DNA of 64,000 bases, taken from contig NZ_BASE01000071.1 in assembly GCF_000813125.1 (NCBI RefSeq), positions 1 to 64,000 on the forward strand, in the 5' to 3' direction. Shown in pieces: positions 35,124-43,948 of the stretch (position 1 is the first letter of the stretch; every line of letters starts with the position of its first letter). The stretch comes from Mesobacillus selenatarsenatis SF-1. GTDB taxonomy: Bacteria > Bacillota > Bacilli > Bacillales > Cytobacillaceae. The notes beneath the pieces are model-generated. The model made no database searches, was not told the origin of the DNA, and saw nothing but the letters and a program-made list of their open reading frames with translations. The position numbers and the translations under genes were made by a program.

Positions 35124-36458
35124 CTATAAAAATCTCTTGTCGAGCTCAGACACTAGTCTATTATTTTCTTCAATGTCCTGCTGAATTCCATCTATTTCGG
35201 AGGATATATTCAATTCCTGTTGTTTGACTGAGCTGATTTTCATTTGCTGGGTTTCGTGCTGTTCTGTGATCTTTCGCAAACGGTCTGCAAGGGACATGCT
35301 GTCATCCCTAATGGATAAGATACCAGATGAAACATTTTCGAGCTCTTTATTTTGCGATTTCACCTTTGCGTCTATCTCCTGCATAAGGTCATCAAAGTCA
35401 GTGAATGAAGAAAAACTTGAACTGATTTTGTTCTCTATTCCTTCTAATTGTGTCGATATATTTTGTGAAGCTTCTGCAGAGGCAGCCGCCAGCTTGCCAA
35501 CTTCTTTTGCCACCACAGAAAATCCTTTACCATGTTCACCTGCACGTGCTGCTTCTATGGAAGCATTTAAGGCCAAGATTTTCGTTTGTCCTGAAATCGA
35601 TGATATCGTTGAGCTGATGCTGCCAATGATTTTAGTTAAACTTACAAGTTCCTTTAACAATTCTGATGTTTGATTCATATGCTCGACAGCCTGCTGATTA
35701 TCCTTTATGACAGCAACAGAGCCCACTGCTACTTCTTCAATTGCCCCGCTGTACATGCTAATCTTTGATTCCATTTGTTCAAATACGGTAAAAAATTGGG
35801 ATAGTGCTTCTTTATTTTCAGTGAGCTCGCTCTCCAATCCATTAATAGAAACTAGATTACGATTCACACTCTGTTTAATCGTCTGGGTGGATAAAACAAT
35901 ATCATTGAAGGTTTCTTTCATTGCACCAACGAATACCCCTGCTTGTCCGTGTTCATTTGCTTCTTCTCCATCCTGACCTGATTGATGGATTTCCTGGACA
36001 ATATTCAAAATACCATCCATCGCTGGACGGTCAAATTGGGAATCCCCGATATAGCTGTAGCGAATCACGTGGTTTTCGTCCAAGACATACGTGCTAGGTA
36101 TCGCTATCCGGAAACTGTCCCATTTTATTGGAACAAACACCTCGTATTGTTTAATCACTAATCTCTTTTCATCAGAAAGAATCGGGATCTTGATGCCTTC
36201 CTGATCGACATACGCCTGGATTCCATTAATATTTTGTCCGGCAATTCCAAGAACCTGAATCCCCTTTTCTCTTAAGAAATCATATTGTTCATTCAGCTGA
36301 ACCAGCTGATTTCGGCAGTTTGGTCACCAAGTGCCTCTTAAGAAAACAATAATAACAGGCTGACCTGCAAAGTCTGATAAGCTGTATTTTGTATTATGTG
36401 TTCCTGGCAAAGCAAAATCTGGTGCTTGCTTGCCTACGTTCAAACCTCTATTGGCCAA
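35124..36458 (-). CDS. Peroxiredoxin-like (AhpC/TSA) domain fused to a soluble chemoreceptor; likely selenoprotein
   Basis: Read through one in-frame TGA (36324-36326), this is a 444-residue protein. TTG start at 36458 with GAGGAG 9 nt upstream. Residues 1 to about 160 are an AhpC/TSA thioredoxin fold ([19 protein letters not shown]45-PNC48[27 protein letters not shown]). The family motif is normally WCPxC, so the TGA sits at the first redox cysteine, giving U-x-x-C. Residues about 180-444 are an MCP signalling domain with the conserved hairpin tip [19 protein letters not shown] (about 295-313). There are no transmembrane segments, so it is cytoplasmic. A gene caller would start at an internal GTG (36158) in mid-fold. 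Insertion of selenocysteine is inferred, not shown; a nonsense mutation of Cys is the alternative. Confidence 0.75.
36293..36309 (-). promoter_or_regulatory. Candidate bacterial SECIS hairpin
   Basis: In the mRNA, UCAGCUG-GUU-CAGCUGA forms a 7-bp perfect stem (or 6 bp with loop GGUUC). It begins 14 nt after the UGA; the loop begins about 20-21 nt after it, inside the 16-37 nt window described for bacterial SECIS elements, with G at the start of the loop as SelB recognition requires. Confidence 0.6.
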
Positions 36459-36534
36459 AATAATCTCTCCTCTAACAGCATTGTGTCAAAGATTATTATC
36501 GGCTTATCTTAAAATATATTAATGACTCAACTCT

Positions 36535-39500
36535 CTATATCTGCAAAATTTCGCGGATATCTTCCTCTGTCAGGGATGCTGAGCTTTTTTCTTCAATAAT
36601 TTCTTCGATCATGTTCCGCTTTTTGTCCTGCAGATCATTCATCTTCTCTTCGATCGTTCCTCTGGCGATCAATTTGATGACCTGGACTTTATTCTTCTGT
36701 CCCATTCGGTGGGCACGGTCGGCGGCCTGCTCCTCAACGGCTGGATTCCACCATAAATCATAAAGGATAACTGTGTCAGCTCCTGTTAAGTTCAAGCCTG
36801 TGCCCCCTGCTTTCAGAGAAATCAGGAAAAAGTCTCGTTCTCCTGCGTTAAACTTTTCGCATGTTTCCACTCTATCTTCAGGAGGTGTTTGTCCGTCCAA
36901 GTAGAAAAAAGGAATGCCCTCATATGTTAACTCCTTGCCGATCAAGTCAAGCATTTTCGTGAACTGAGAAAAAATGAGCACCCTTCTCCCGGCAAATCTG
37001 GACTCCTCGATGATTTGTTTCAATTGTTCAAATTTAGCGGATCTGCCCTTGTATCCATCTATAAACAAGGCTGGATGGCAGCATATCTGCCTTAATCTTG
37101 TCAGGCCAGCCAGGATTTTGATCCGGTTTTTCCTGATCGTATTCTTATCCAGTTGCTTCAGGGTTTGATGGCGAAGCTTTGCTAGATAAGCAGCATAAAG
37201 CTTTTTCTCGTCAGGCAACAATTCAACTCTGTCGATTGATTCGATTTTTTCTGGTAGCTCCCCAAGCACTTCTTCCTTTATCCTTCGCAGTAAAAATGGA
37301 CGAATCCTGCGGGCGATGGCCTTGCTCGTCAGGTTACTATATTCCTTCAACCCCTGGAATAACTCAGGAAAAACCACTCGGAAAATGGACCATAATTCCT
37401 CGATCGAGTTTTCAATCGGAGTACCGGTCAACGCGAAGCGGTGGTCTGCCTGTATGTTCATCACTGCTTTTGCCGTTTGAGTCAACGGATTTTTGAACGC
37501 TTGTGCTTCATCGAAAAAGACACTATGAAAATTGATTTTTTCGTATAAGTGAATATCCCTGCGCAGAAGCATGTAGGAAGTAATAACAACATCAATACCC
37601 GAAACATCCTTTAAAAGCTTGGACCGCTCCTCTTTATTGCCATCGATGATGACTGCCTGAATATCAGGAGTGAATTTCAAGAATTCACTGAGCCAGTTAT
37701 AAACTAGGGACGATGGACAAACAATCAGGACGGGTTGTTCCCTTTTCCTTACATGTGATAGTTCTGAAGCAATATATGTGATACTTTGCAGTGTTTTACC
37801 AAGCCCCATATCATCTGCCAGAATTCCGCCAAATCCGTAACTTGCGAGAGTTTTCATCCATTGGAAACCATGTTTCTGGTATTCACGTAAAATGGGCTCC
37901 AATTTATCAGGGACATCGAACTTAACTTTTCCAGGGGTGCTGATTTCATCAAGAAAATTACGGAAAGAATCCTCTAACTGCAGTATGGATCTATCCTCGA
38001 AAGATTCTAGCATTTGCATCCCACGGACAATCGGAACATTTAACCCCTTTTCCAAATCTTCATCCTGGATTGGACCTGCCTTCAAGAAACGCTGGATTTC
38101 TTCCCATTCCTTCGTTTCCAGTGACATCAATGCCCCATTGCGTAAACGATAATATTTCCGTTTTTCTTCAAGAGCTTCAAGGATATCCCTGATATGTTTT
38201 TCAGGAATCCCATCCATTTCAAATTTGAATTCAAGCCAGTTTGTCCGCTCTTTTTTTACCTTGACTCGAATCTGCGGTCTGGCCGGCTCCCTGAAAATCC
38301 GATTCCTGACAGCTGTCGTAGCGTATACCTGTACAATCTTTTGCAGCTTTGGCATGAGATGATAAAGAAATTCATATTCAAGCTCTTCATTATGCAAAAA
38401 ATAACCGCCATCCGTTTTCACGAAAGAACCTTCATTCAGCAACTCAAGGATCTGGTCCTCCTTGACCATGTCCCTGATTAACAGTGAATTGACTTTCGGT
38501 TCCCTCTCCTCGAGCGGATTGAAAACGATTTTTCCATACTGGAATTCGATTCCTGCCAGTAATCGGTTATTCACCCGATCAAGGTAAAGCTTTGCGATCA
38601 ACGGCTCTGTTAAAAATTGCTTTGTTATGTCGCCATCTATTTGGACTTCCCCAATACGCCGCAGGCCTGGTACAACTTTTTCCACAAAGAAACCCATCTG
38701 GTCCTGTAAAATCGGTATGCTAGCTGTTCTTGATTGAGCGAGCACGTTTTTCAGTTCAAATAATCTGCTGCAATCCTCGGTGCTGAGCTGGATCAACCGG
38801 GTTTTCAACCAAACAAGGTCATATTTATGAAGAACAATAAGATCAGATATACCAGCAATTTTTAACGAATAGTCTTTCTCCGTGATTTTTTCAAAATTAA
38901 ACAAAAGCGGCAGCCTTTCGTTCGAAATAGAAAACTGCCCGGTAACTTCGCCCGCCTCTATTAACTTAACATCCGGAGCCTTTTCCAGCAGCGGCACTAG
39001 CTGATGCCAAAAGGATGGCGGAATGATCAAGGTTGAGGAGTCATTCTCATCTTTCAACGATAACTCTGAGTCATGGACGATTTGGATAAGTATTTTGATG
39101 ATAGAGTCGATATCGTTTTGAAAACAATGAAGCTTCGGGTTATAAGTGAACAAGTCAGATAGCAATGCAGTCTCCCGGCTCGCCACACTCTTCAGGAATC
39201 CTGAGATATCTTCTATTTTAATTGGACCAATACTCATCGAGACACCCAGCATCATTTGCTGATCACTGGTTTCAACCGGCTTGATTCCGAACATCGTGTT
39301 CAGGGTCTTCCTCGTTTCAAAGTGGAGCTGGTGGCCGCTTTTCCTTCGAGGTTTTTGACTGAAAATGGTAAGCAGTCCTTCTGCAAGCCCATTTCCAGGC
39401 CGCTCATTACTTTTTATTGCATTTGATGTCCCTTGCTTTTGCTCATCCAAAATAGCCAGCAATACTGCGGCCACATGCTGACACTCATGTTTGACAGACG

Positions 39501-39717
39501 CAAGCTTCGGACATGTGCACTCAGCTGCGAAACGGCCTTCAACATTTTTCGTAACAGTGATATGAAATACATCCGCCCCTGTCACGGTTGCTTTCACGTG
39601 ATTTTCATCGTAGTCAGTAAACCCGACTTTTCCCGCACGGTAAAACGCATCCCCCCGCTTGAAGGAAACAGTTCCGCATAAATCCTTGATGAGTTTTTGA
39701 TTTAGTTTGATATCCAT
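36535..39717 (-). CDS. SNF2-family helicase with SWIM zinc finger
   Basis: 1060 aa. A SWIM finger CxCx9CxH (C67, C69, C79, H81) at the N-terminus, a long SNF2-associated middle region, and the ATPase: GGILADDMGLGKTLQS (Walker A), FFDEAQAFKNP (motif II), RFALTGTPIENS (III), and RVLIFSQFTKMLDLI with DRAHRMGQKNKVQVIK (VI). Such bacterial SNF2 proteins are double-stranded DNA translocases of uncertain role, with proposed effects on RNA polymerase or repair. Monocistronic; resembles B. subtilis YwqA. Confidence 0.92.
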   Translation of the reverse strand: MDIKLNQKLIKDLCGTVSFKRGDAFYRAGKVGFTDYDENHVKATVTGADVFHITVTKNVEGRFAAECTCPKLASVKHECQHVAAVLLAILDEQKQGTSNAIKSNERPGNGLAEGLLTIFSQKPRRKSGHQLHFETRKTLNTMFGIKPVETSDQQMMLGVSMSIGPIKIEDISGFLKSVASRETALLSDLFTYNPKLHCFQNDIDSIIKILIQIVHDSELSLKDENDSSTLIIPPSFWHQLVPLLEKAPDVKLIEAGEVTGQFSISNERLPLLFNFEKITEKDYSLKIAGISDLIVLHKYDLVWLKTRLIQLSTEDCSRLFELKNVLAQSRTASIPILQDQMGFFVEKVVPGLRRIGEVQIDGDITKQFLTEPLIAKLYLDRVNNRLLAGIEFQYGKIVFNPLEEREPKVNSLLIRDMVKEDQILELLNEGSFVKTDGGYFLHNEELEYEFLYHLMPKLQKIVQVYATTAVRNRIFREPARPQIRVKVKKERTNWLEFKFEMDGIPEKHIRDILEALEEKRKYYRLRNGALMSLETKEWEEIQRFLKAGPIQDEDLEKGLNVPIVRGMQMLESFEDRSILQLEDSFRNFLDEISTPGKVKFDVPDKLEPILREYQKHGFQWMKTLASYGFGGILADDMGLGKTLQSITYIASELSHVRKREQPVLIVCPSSLVYNWLSEFLKFTPDIQAVIIDGNKEERSKLLKDVSGIDVVITSYMLLRRDIHLYEKINFHSVFFDEAQAFKNPLTQTAKAVMNIQADHRFALTGTPIENSIEELWSIFRVVFPELFQGLKEYSNLTSKAIARRIRPFLLRRIKEEVLGELPEKIESIDRVELLPDEKKLYAAYLAKLRHQTLKQLDKNTIRKNRIKILAGLTRLRQICCHPALFIDGYKGRSAKFEQLKQIIEESRFAGRRVLIFSQFTKMLDLIGKELTYEGIPFFYLDGQTPPEDRVETCEKFNAGERDFFLISLKAGGTGLNLTGADTVILYDLWWNPAVEEQAADRAHRMGQKNKVQVIKLIARGTIEEKMNDLQDKKRNMIEEIIEEKSSASLTEEDIREILQI

Positions 39718-39802
39718 GCTCTGCTCCCTCCTCGAAGATGCAATAATCGATAATTATTAGTGTAGACCTTATGTACTCATTTGTTAAGCAGGAATGTGAA
39801 AA

Positions 39803-39822
39803 GCATGGAGAATACCCCATGC
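39803..39822 (-). terminator. Terminator of the AHSA1-ArsR operon
   Basis: GCATGG / CCATGC hairpin followed on the minus strand by TTTTC. Confidence 0.65.
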
Positions 39823-39869
39823 TCGGAAATTTTCAAAATGGAAATGTAGGCTTCCAGGACACCTGAAAC

Positions 39870-40196
39870 TTAGTCATCATCACATTCTACCAAATTTTTC
39901 AGTGCTGAAAGTTTGTTATCCCAATATATCTCGAAAAACGAAAGCCATTCCTGCAATTCCTGAAGCGGTTCTGGCTGTAATGAATAGCGGGTTTCACGTC
40001 CAATTTTCTTACTTGTTACCAAACCTGCTTCAGATAACACAAATAAGTGTTTGTTGACAGCCGTCCTGGTAATCGAAAATTCTTCGGTTAGGGACACAAC
40101 CGGCATCTCCTTGTCTGCGAGCAGCTTCAGGATTTTACGTCGAGTAGGATCCGCGACAGCCTGGAACACATCATGTCTTGCTGCAGAAGATGGCAT
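39870..40196 (-). CDS. ArsR-family transcriptional regulator
   Basis: 108-aa winged-helix protein: FQAVADPTRRKILKLLADKEM and the recognition helix ITRTAVNKHLFVLSEAGLV. It lacks an obvious metal-binding ELCVCDL motif, so it is the SRPBCC-linked kind, likely responding to a ligand or none known. ATG 40196 follows GAGGGTTAAC, immediately after the AHSA1 stop; the frame extends into that gene. Probably represses its own operon through the twin sites at 40636-40680. Confidence 0.88.
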   Translation of the reverse strand: MPSSAARHDVFQAVADPTRRKILKLLADKEMPVVSLTEEFSITRTAVNKHLFVLSEAGLVTSKKIGRETRYSLQPEPLQELQEWLSFFEIYWDNKLSALKNLVECDDD

Positions 40197-40197
40197 G

Positions 40198-40611
40198 TTA
40201 ACCCTCGATATAGGATGGAAGTGCTTCGTTAACGATTTTATCCCATCCATTATCCATGATTCCCTGAATAATCGTATGAGGCTGTCCAAATTCCGTAACC
40301 TTTTCAGGATCCCAACCTGAGTGAATTAAGGTGAACTCTGTCTTGCCTTCCAGCTCCTTCAGTTCGAATACAAGGTTCCAATCCTTCCCCCAATCAAAAC
40401 CCAGACGATTCGGTGGATCCAATTCCGTCACTTTGCACGGCGAATCACCAAATGGGCCTGCGTGGAGAATGAACTCTTTGCCAACTTCGGCTTCAAATGT
40501 ATTTGGCATCCACCAGGCTTCGATTCCTTCTGATGTTGCGACTGCTTTCCATACTTTTTCAATTGGCGCATTTAGAACAATACTTTTACGTATTTCTCTT
40601 TGTGTATCCAT
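40198..40611 (-). CDS. SRPBCC (AHSA1/CalC) domain protein
   Basis: 137 aa. IRKSIVLNAPIEKVWKAVATSEGIEAWWMP at the start and FDWGKDWNLVFELKELEGKTEFTLIHSGWD show the AHSA1-like START-fold pocket. Pairs of AHSA1 with ArsR regulators are common in Bacilli, of unknown ligand. ATG 40611 with GGAGG upstream is chosen over the ATG at 40626. Confidence 0.88.
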   Translation of the reverse strand: MDTQREIRKSIVLNAPIEKVWKAVATSEGIEAWWMPNTFEAEVGKEFILHAGPFGDSPCKVTELDPPNRLGFDWGKDWNLVFELKELEGKTEFTLIHSGWDPEKVTEFGQPHTIIQGIMDNGWDKIVNEALPSYIEG

Positions 40612-40635
40612 GTTTTTAGCCTCCATTATGTAATA

Positions 40636-40688
40636 ACACTAATTGGTGTCACTTTACAAATATATAACACCTTTTAGTGTCATGTCAA
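40636..40688 (-). promoter_or_regulatory. AHSA1-arsR promoter with two ACAC-N6-GTGT operators
   Basis: Minus strand: -35 TTGACA (40683-40688), 18-bp spacer, -10 TATATT (40659-40664). Inverted repeats ACACTAATTGGTGT (40636-40649) and ACACCTTTTAGTGT (40667-40680) have centres 31 bp apart, about three helical turns. One lies in the spacer, the other just after the transcription start. Likely the ArsR binding sites. Confidence 0.75.
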
Positions 40689-40694
40689 TAAAAT

Positions 40695-40724
40695 GGACCA
40701 GGCACAAAGTATCGTACCTGGTCC
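40695..40724 (-). terminator. Terminator of the RNase J gene
   Basis: GGACCAGG / CCTGGTCC stem with a 14-nt loop, then ATTTTATT on the minus strand. Confidence 0.75.
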
Positions 40725-40734
40725 ACTATGAAAA

Positions 40735-42393
40735 TTAAATCTCAATAATAATTGGTAAAATCATCGGCCTTCTTCTTGTTTTTTGGAAGATATGCTGACC
40801 AACTGCTTTTTTGATGCCCTGTTTAATGACATTCCACCGATGGACATTGTCTTCCTGAAGTTCTGTCACCGTTTTCGTCACAATGCTGTTCACATCTCTC
40901 ATTAGGTCTTCGGAATTTTTCACAAAAACAAACCCACGCGAGATTGTATCTGGTCCAGAAATAATTTTCCTTTCTGCTTTGCTTAATGTCAGGACAATGA
41001 CTAGCATTCCATCCTCGGATAGCTGCTTTCTGTCCCTAAGCACGATTTCACCAACATCGCCGACACTTACGCCATCAACATACGTATCACCTGCTGGCAC
41101 ATTACGGGTCTGGCGCGCTTCTCCATTTTCAATGTCAACAACATCACCATTTTTAACAATGAATGTATTCCCTTTTTCTACACCAACGGATTCTGCCAGC
41201 AAGCGGTGGTGATGCAGCATCCTGTACTCCCCGTGAATCGGGATGAAATACTTAGGCTTCATCAAGGTCAGCATCAGCTTGAGATCTTCCTGGTAGCCAT
41301 GGCCGGAAACATGCATGCCAGTTGTGCTGCCGGAGCCATAAATGACTTTCGCACCGAGTTTGAACAAATTATCGATAATCTTGGAAACATCCTTTTCATT
41401 CCCGGGAATCGGCGACGCAGCCATGATGACTGTATCTCCAGGATAAATAGAGACATCGCGAAAATTTCCGGTTGAAAGGCGGGAAAGCGCGGCCATAGGC
41501 TCTCCCTGGCTGCCTGTACAAAGAATCGCAACTTTGTCAGGATCCAATTGGTCGACAACATTTGGTTGAATCAGCATTCCTTCAGGAACGTTCAAGTAAC
41601 CTCTTTCTATGGCCACATCAACAACATTGACCATACTCCTGCCTAGCAATGCTAACTTCCTGTTTGTCTTTATTGCTGCCTCGACAACCTGCTGAACCCT
41701 GTTGACGTTAGAGGCAAATGTTGAAACGAAAATTTTTCCATCTGCCTTCATGAAAGCTTCTTCAAGATGGCTCGCGACCATTCGCTCAGAGGGGGTCAAA
41801 CCAGTACGCTCAGCATTCGTACTCTCGGATAACAGGGCGAGGACACCCTCAGTGCCGATTTTCGCCATTTTATGGATTTCTGATTGTTCATCATTAGCAG
41901 GCGTTAAGTCAAACTTGAAGTCTCCTGTATGGACAACATCCCCCTCTGGAGTGTGGAATACAATCCCAATACAGTCTGGGATGCTGTGACTTACTTTGAA
42001 AAAAGAAACCTTAACCTTGCCAAAATCCACTACTGAGTCCGAATTGATTTTATTCAGCTCAGTCCCTCTGAGGAGCTTGTGCTCACCAAGTTTCAGTTCA
42101 ATTAACCCGAGTGTAAAATCTGTCGCATAAACTGGCGCTTTTAGTTTCTTGAAGAAATACGGGACTCCTCCGATATGGTCCTCGTGTCCATGGGTCACAA
42201 TCAATCCGCGGATTTTCTCTCGATTTTCTTCAAGGTAAGTCATTTCCGGAATGATTAAATCGATTCCTAATAGACTTTCATCAGGAAACTTCCCACCACA
42301 GTCAATCACAAAAATATCGTCCTCATATTGGACAACATACATATTTTTTCCGATTTCATTAATACCGCCCAAGGCGAATATAGATAAAGTCAC
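40735..42393 (-). CDS. RNase J-family ribonuclease (paralogue)
   Basis: 552 aa beta-CASP metallo-beta-lactamase. The catalytic metal motif is complete (VTHGHEDHIGG), HTGDFKFD and the beta-CASP STNAERTG and GSQGEPM segments follow, and it ends RRRPMILPIIIEI like RNase J1. Compared with B. subtilis RNase J1 from memory it is clearly divergent, so it may be a third RNase J or a J2 replacement rather than the main J1. GTG start at 42393 with AGGAGG eight nt upstream. 5'-exo/endonuclease activity is expected. Confidence 0.85.
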   Translation of the reverse strand: MTLSIFALGGINEIGKNMYVVQYEDDIFVIDCGGKFPDESLLGIDLIIPEMTYLEENREKIRGLIVTHGHEDHIGGVPYFFKKLKAPVYATDFTLGLIELKLGEHKLLRGTELNKINSDSVVDFGKVKVSFFKVSHSIPDCIGIVFHTPEGDVVHTGDFKFDLTPANDEQSEIHKMAKIGTEGVLALLSESTNAERTGLTPSERMVASHLEEAFMKADGKIFVSTFASNVNRVQQVVEAAIKTNRKLALLGRSMVNVVDVAIERGYLNVPEGMLIQPNVVDQLDPDKVAILCTGSQGEPMAALSRLSTGNFRDVSIYPGDTVIMAASPIPGNEKDVSKIIDNLFKLGAKVIYGSGSTTGMHVSGHGYQEDLKLMLTLMKPKYFIPIHGEYRMLHHHRLLAESVGVEKGNTFIVKNGDVVDIENGEARQTRNVPAGDTYVDGVSVGDVGEIVLRDRKQLSEDGMLVIVLTLSKAERKIISGPDTISRGFVFVKNSEDLMRDVNSIVTKTVTELQEDNVHRWNVIKQGIKKAVGQHIFQKTRRRPMILPIIIEI

Positions 42394-42738
42394 GTCATAT
42401 CCTCCTAATCCGTAATCGATTTTGTTAGTATTGCCAGTTTTTAACCGATTATTTAGTCTCTAAGAGGAATTGGGCTTCACCAAACAGGTATTTCTAATTT
42501 TTATTGAAGAAAATTAGTGTTTTTAATCCGGATAACTGTTTATTTGAAGAAAACTCAATGATTTTAAGTCAGCAAGAAACACTTATTGGCGATAATTTAA
42601 TTTTATTGGCGATTTTCACATATTTATTGGCGAAAAAATGATTTTATTGGCGATTTTCACACGTTTATTGGCGAAAATAAAACTTTATTGGCGAACTGGA
42701 AAAAATCATAGTTTTTTTCCAGTTTCTCCACAAAAATA
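42394..42738. other. RNase J upstream region
   Basis: Holds the RNase J ribosome binding site, no second gene, and the TTATTGGCGA array (42583-42694). Confidence 0.5.
42583..42694. repeat. Short-period array of TTATTGGCGA, six copies
   Basis: TTATTGGCGA starts at 42583, 42603, 42624, 42644, 42665 and 42685, alternating 20 and 21 bp, i.e. two helical turns per copy. The linkers alternate between A-rich and TTTTCACA. Lies between the 3' end of hmgA and the start of the RNase J gene. Confidence 0.9.
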
Positions 42739-42767
42739 GGCCAACTCGCTCATTAGCGAAATTGGCC
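42739..42767 (-). terminator. Terminator of the tyrosine catabolic operon
   Basis: GGCCAA-x2-CGCT / AGCG-x3-TTGGCC hairpin, followed on the minus strand by TATTTTTG. Confidence 0.8.
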
Positions 42768-42775
42768 ATCTTAAC

Positions 42776-43933
42776 TTATTTTTCAATCCATGTATACATA
42801 TACTGGTCGTCTTCGATATCCTTGGCTTTCTTTACTGTTTTCAGCGGTCGGAAGGTATCGATCATGACCGCTAGCTCTAGTGTTTCTTTTTTGCCGATGC
42901 TTGCTTCTGTCTTGCCTGGGTGTGGTCCGTGCGGGATTCCGCTTGGGTGCAATGTAATCGAGCCTTCCTTGATTCCCTTGCGGCTCATGAAATTGCCTTC
43001 CACATAGTAAAGCAGTTCATCGCTGTTTACGTTGCTGTGGTAATATGGCGCCGGAATCGCTTCAGGATGGTAATCGTAAAGCCTTGGCACGAAGGAACAT
43101 ACCACATAATTATGGCCTTCGAATGTCTGGTGCACTGGCGGTGGCTGATGGATCCGTCCCGTGATCGGCTCGAAGTCCTCAATATTGAAAGCCCATGGAT
43201 AAAGATAGCCATCCCAGCCAACAACGTCAAGCGGGTGGTGGTTCAATACGTGGCGGTGCAGATGACCGCGTGTCTTCGTGATGACTTCATGTTCCCCTTT
43301 TTCAGAGAAAGTTTCCAGTGACTCAGGTCCTCTGATATCGCGTTCACAGAACGGACTATGCTCGAGCAGCTGCCCATATTCATTGCGATATCGCCTTGGA
43401 GTAGTAATCTGGCTGAACGATTCAACAATCAATGCCTTTGTCTGCTCGGAATCATCTGGAACAACCCTGTACATCGTGCCGATTGGAATAACGACATAAT
43501 CACCAGGGCGATAGTTTATTGTTCCAAACATTGTTTCTACCTTGCCGGATCCATGATGGAAAAAGAACATCTCGTCTCCATCGCCATTTCGGTAAAATTG
43601 CTTCATCGGTTCAGTAATATTCGCAAACCCAATCAAAAGATCGTCATTGCCGAGGATATATTCTCTCCCACTTAACGCGTCCCCATTTTTCGTGATCTGG
43701 TCAGTCAGGAAGTGCCGATGGTTCAGTGAGCCCTGTTCCTCATATTCAGGCAAGTAGCTGCCGATCAATTCGCTTCTCACAACCTCTGTTGGCATATGGT
43801 GGTGATAAAGAATTGACTGTGTACCAGAAAAACCTTTTGTTCCCATTACCTGCTCCCTGAACAGCGAACCATCTTCCTTTTTAAAAATGGTATGGCGTTT
43901 CTTCGGGATTTCTCCCAGCTGGCGGTAGTACAT
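42776..43933 (-). CDS. hmgA: Homogentisate 1,2-dioxygenase
   Basis: 385 aa. Cleaves the homogentisate ring to maleylacetoacetate using Fe(II). The iron-binding cupin region YYHSNVNSDELLYYVEG and the HPSGIPHGPHPG segment carry the expected His/Glu ligands. Last gene of the tyrosine operon. It is a little shorter than proteobacterial enzymes (about 430-445 aa), like other Bacillus versions. ATG 43933 follows GAAGGTG. Confidence 0.93.
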   Translation of the reverse strand: MYYRQLGEIPKKRHTIFKKEDGSLFREQVMGTKGFSGTQSILYHHHMPTEVVRSELIGSYLPEYEEQGSLNHRHFLTDQITKNGDALSGREYILGNDDLLIGFANITEPMKQFYRNGDGDEMFFFHHGSGKVETMFGTINYRPGDYVVIPIGTMYRVVPDDSEQTKALIVESFSQITTPRRYRNEYGQLLEHSPFCERDIRGPESLETFSEKGEHEVITKTRGHLHRHVLNHHPLDVVGWDGYLYPWAFNIEDFEPITGRIHQPPPVHQTFEGHNYVVCSFVPRLYDYHPEAIPAPYYHSNVNSDELLYYVEGNFMSRKGIKEGSITLHPSGIPHGPHPGKTEASIGKKETLELAVMIDTFRPLKTVKKAKDIEDDQYMYTWIEK

Positions 43934-43948
43934 GAAAACACCTTCTTT

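Noticed and set aside
36158-36158. GTG at 36158 as the true start of a 344-aa chemoreceptor
   Set aside because: It starts in the middle of the redoxin fold and has only a weak AAGAG upstream, while the TTG at 36458 has GAGGAG and a complete domain.
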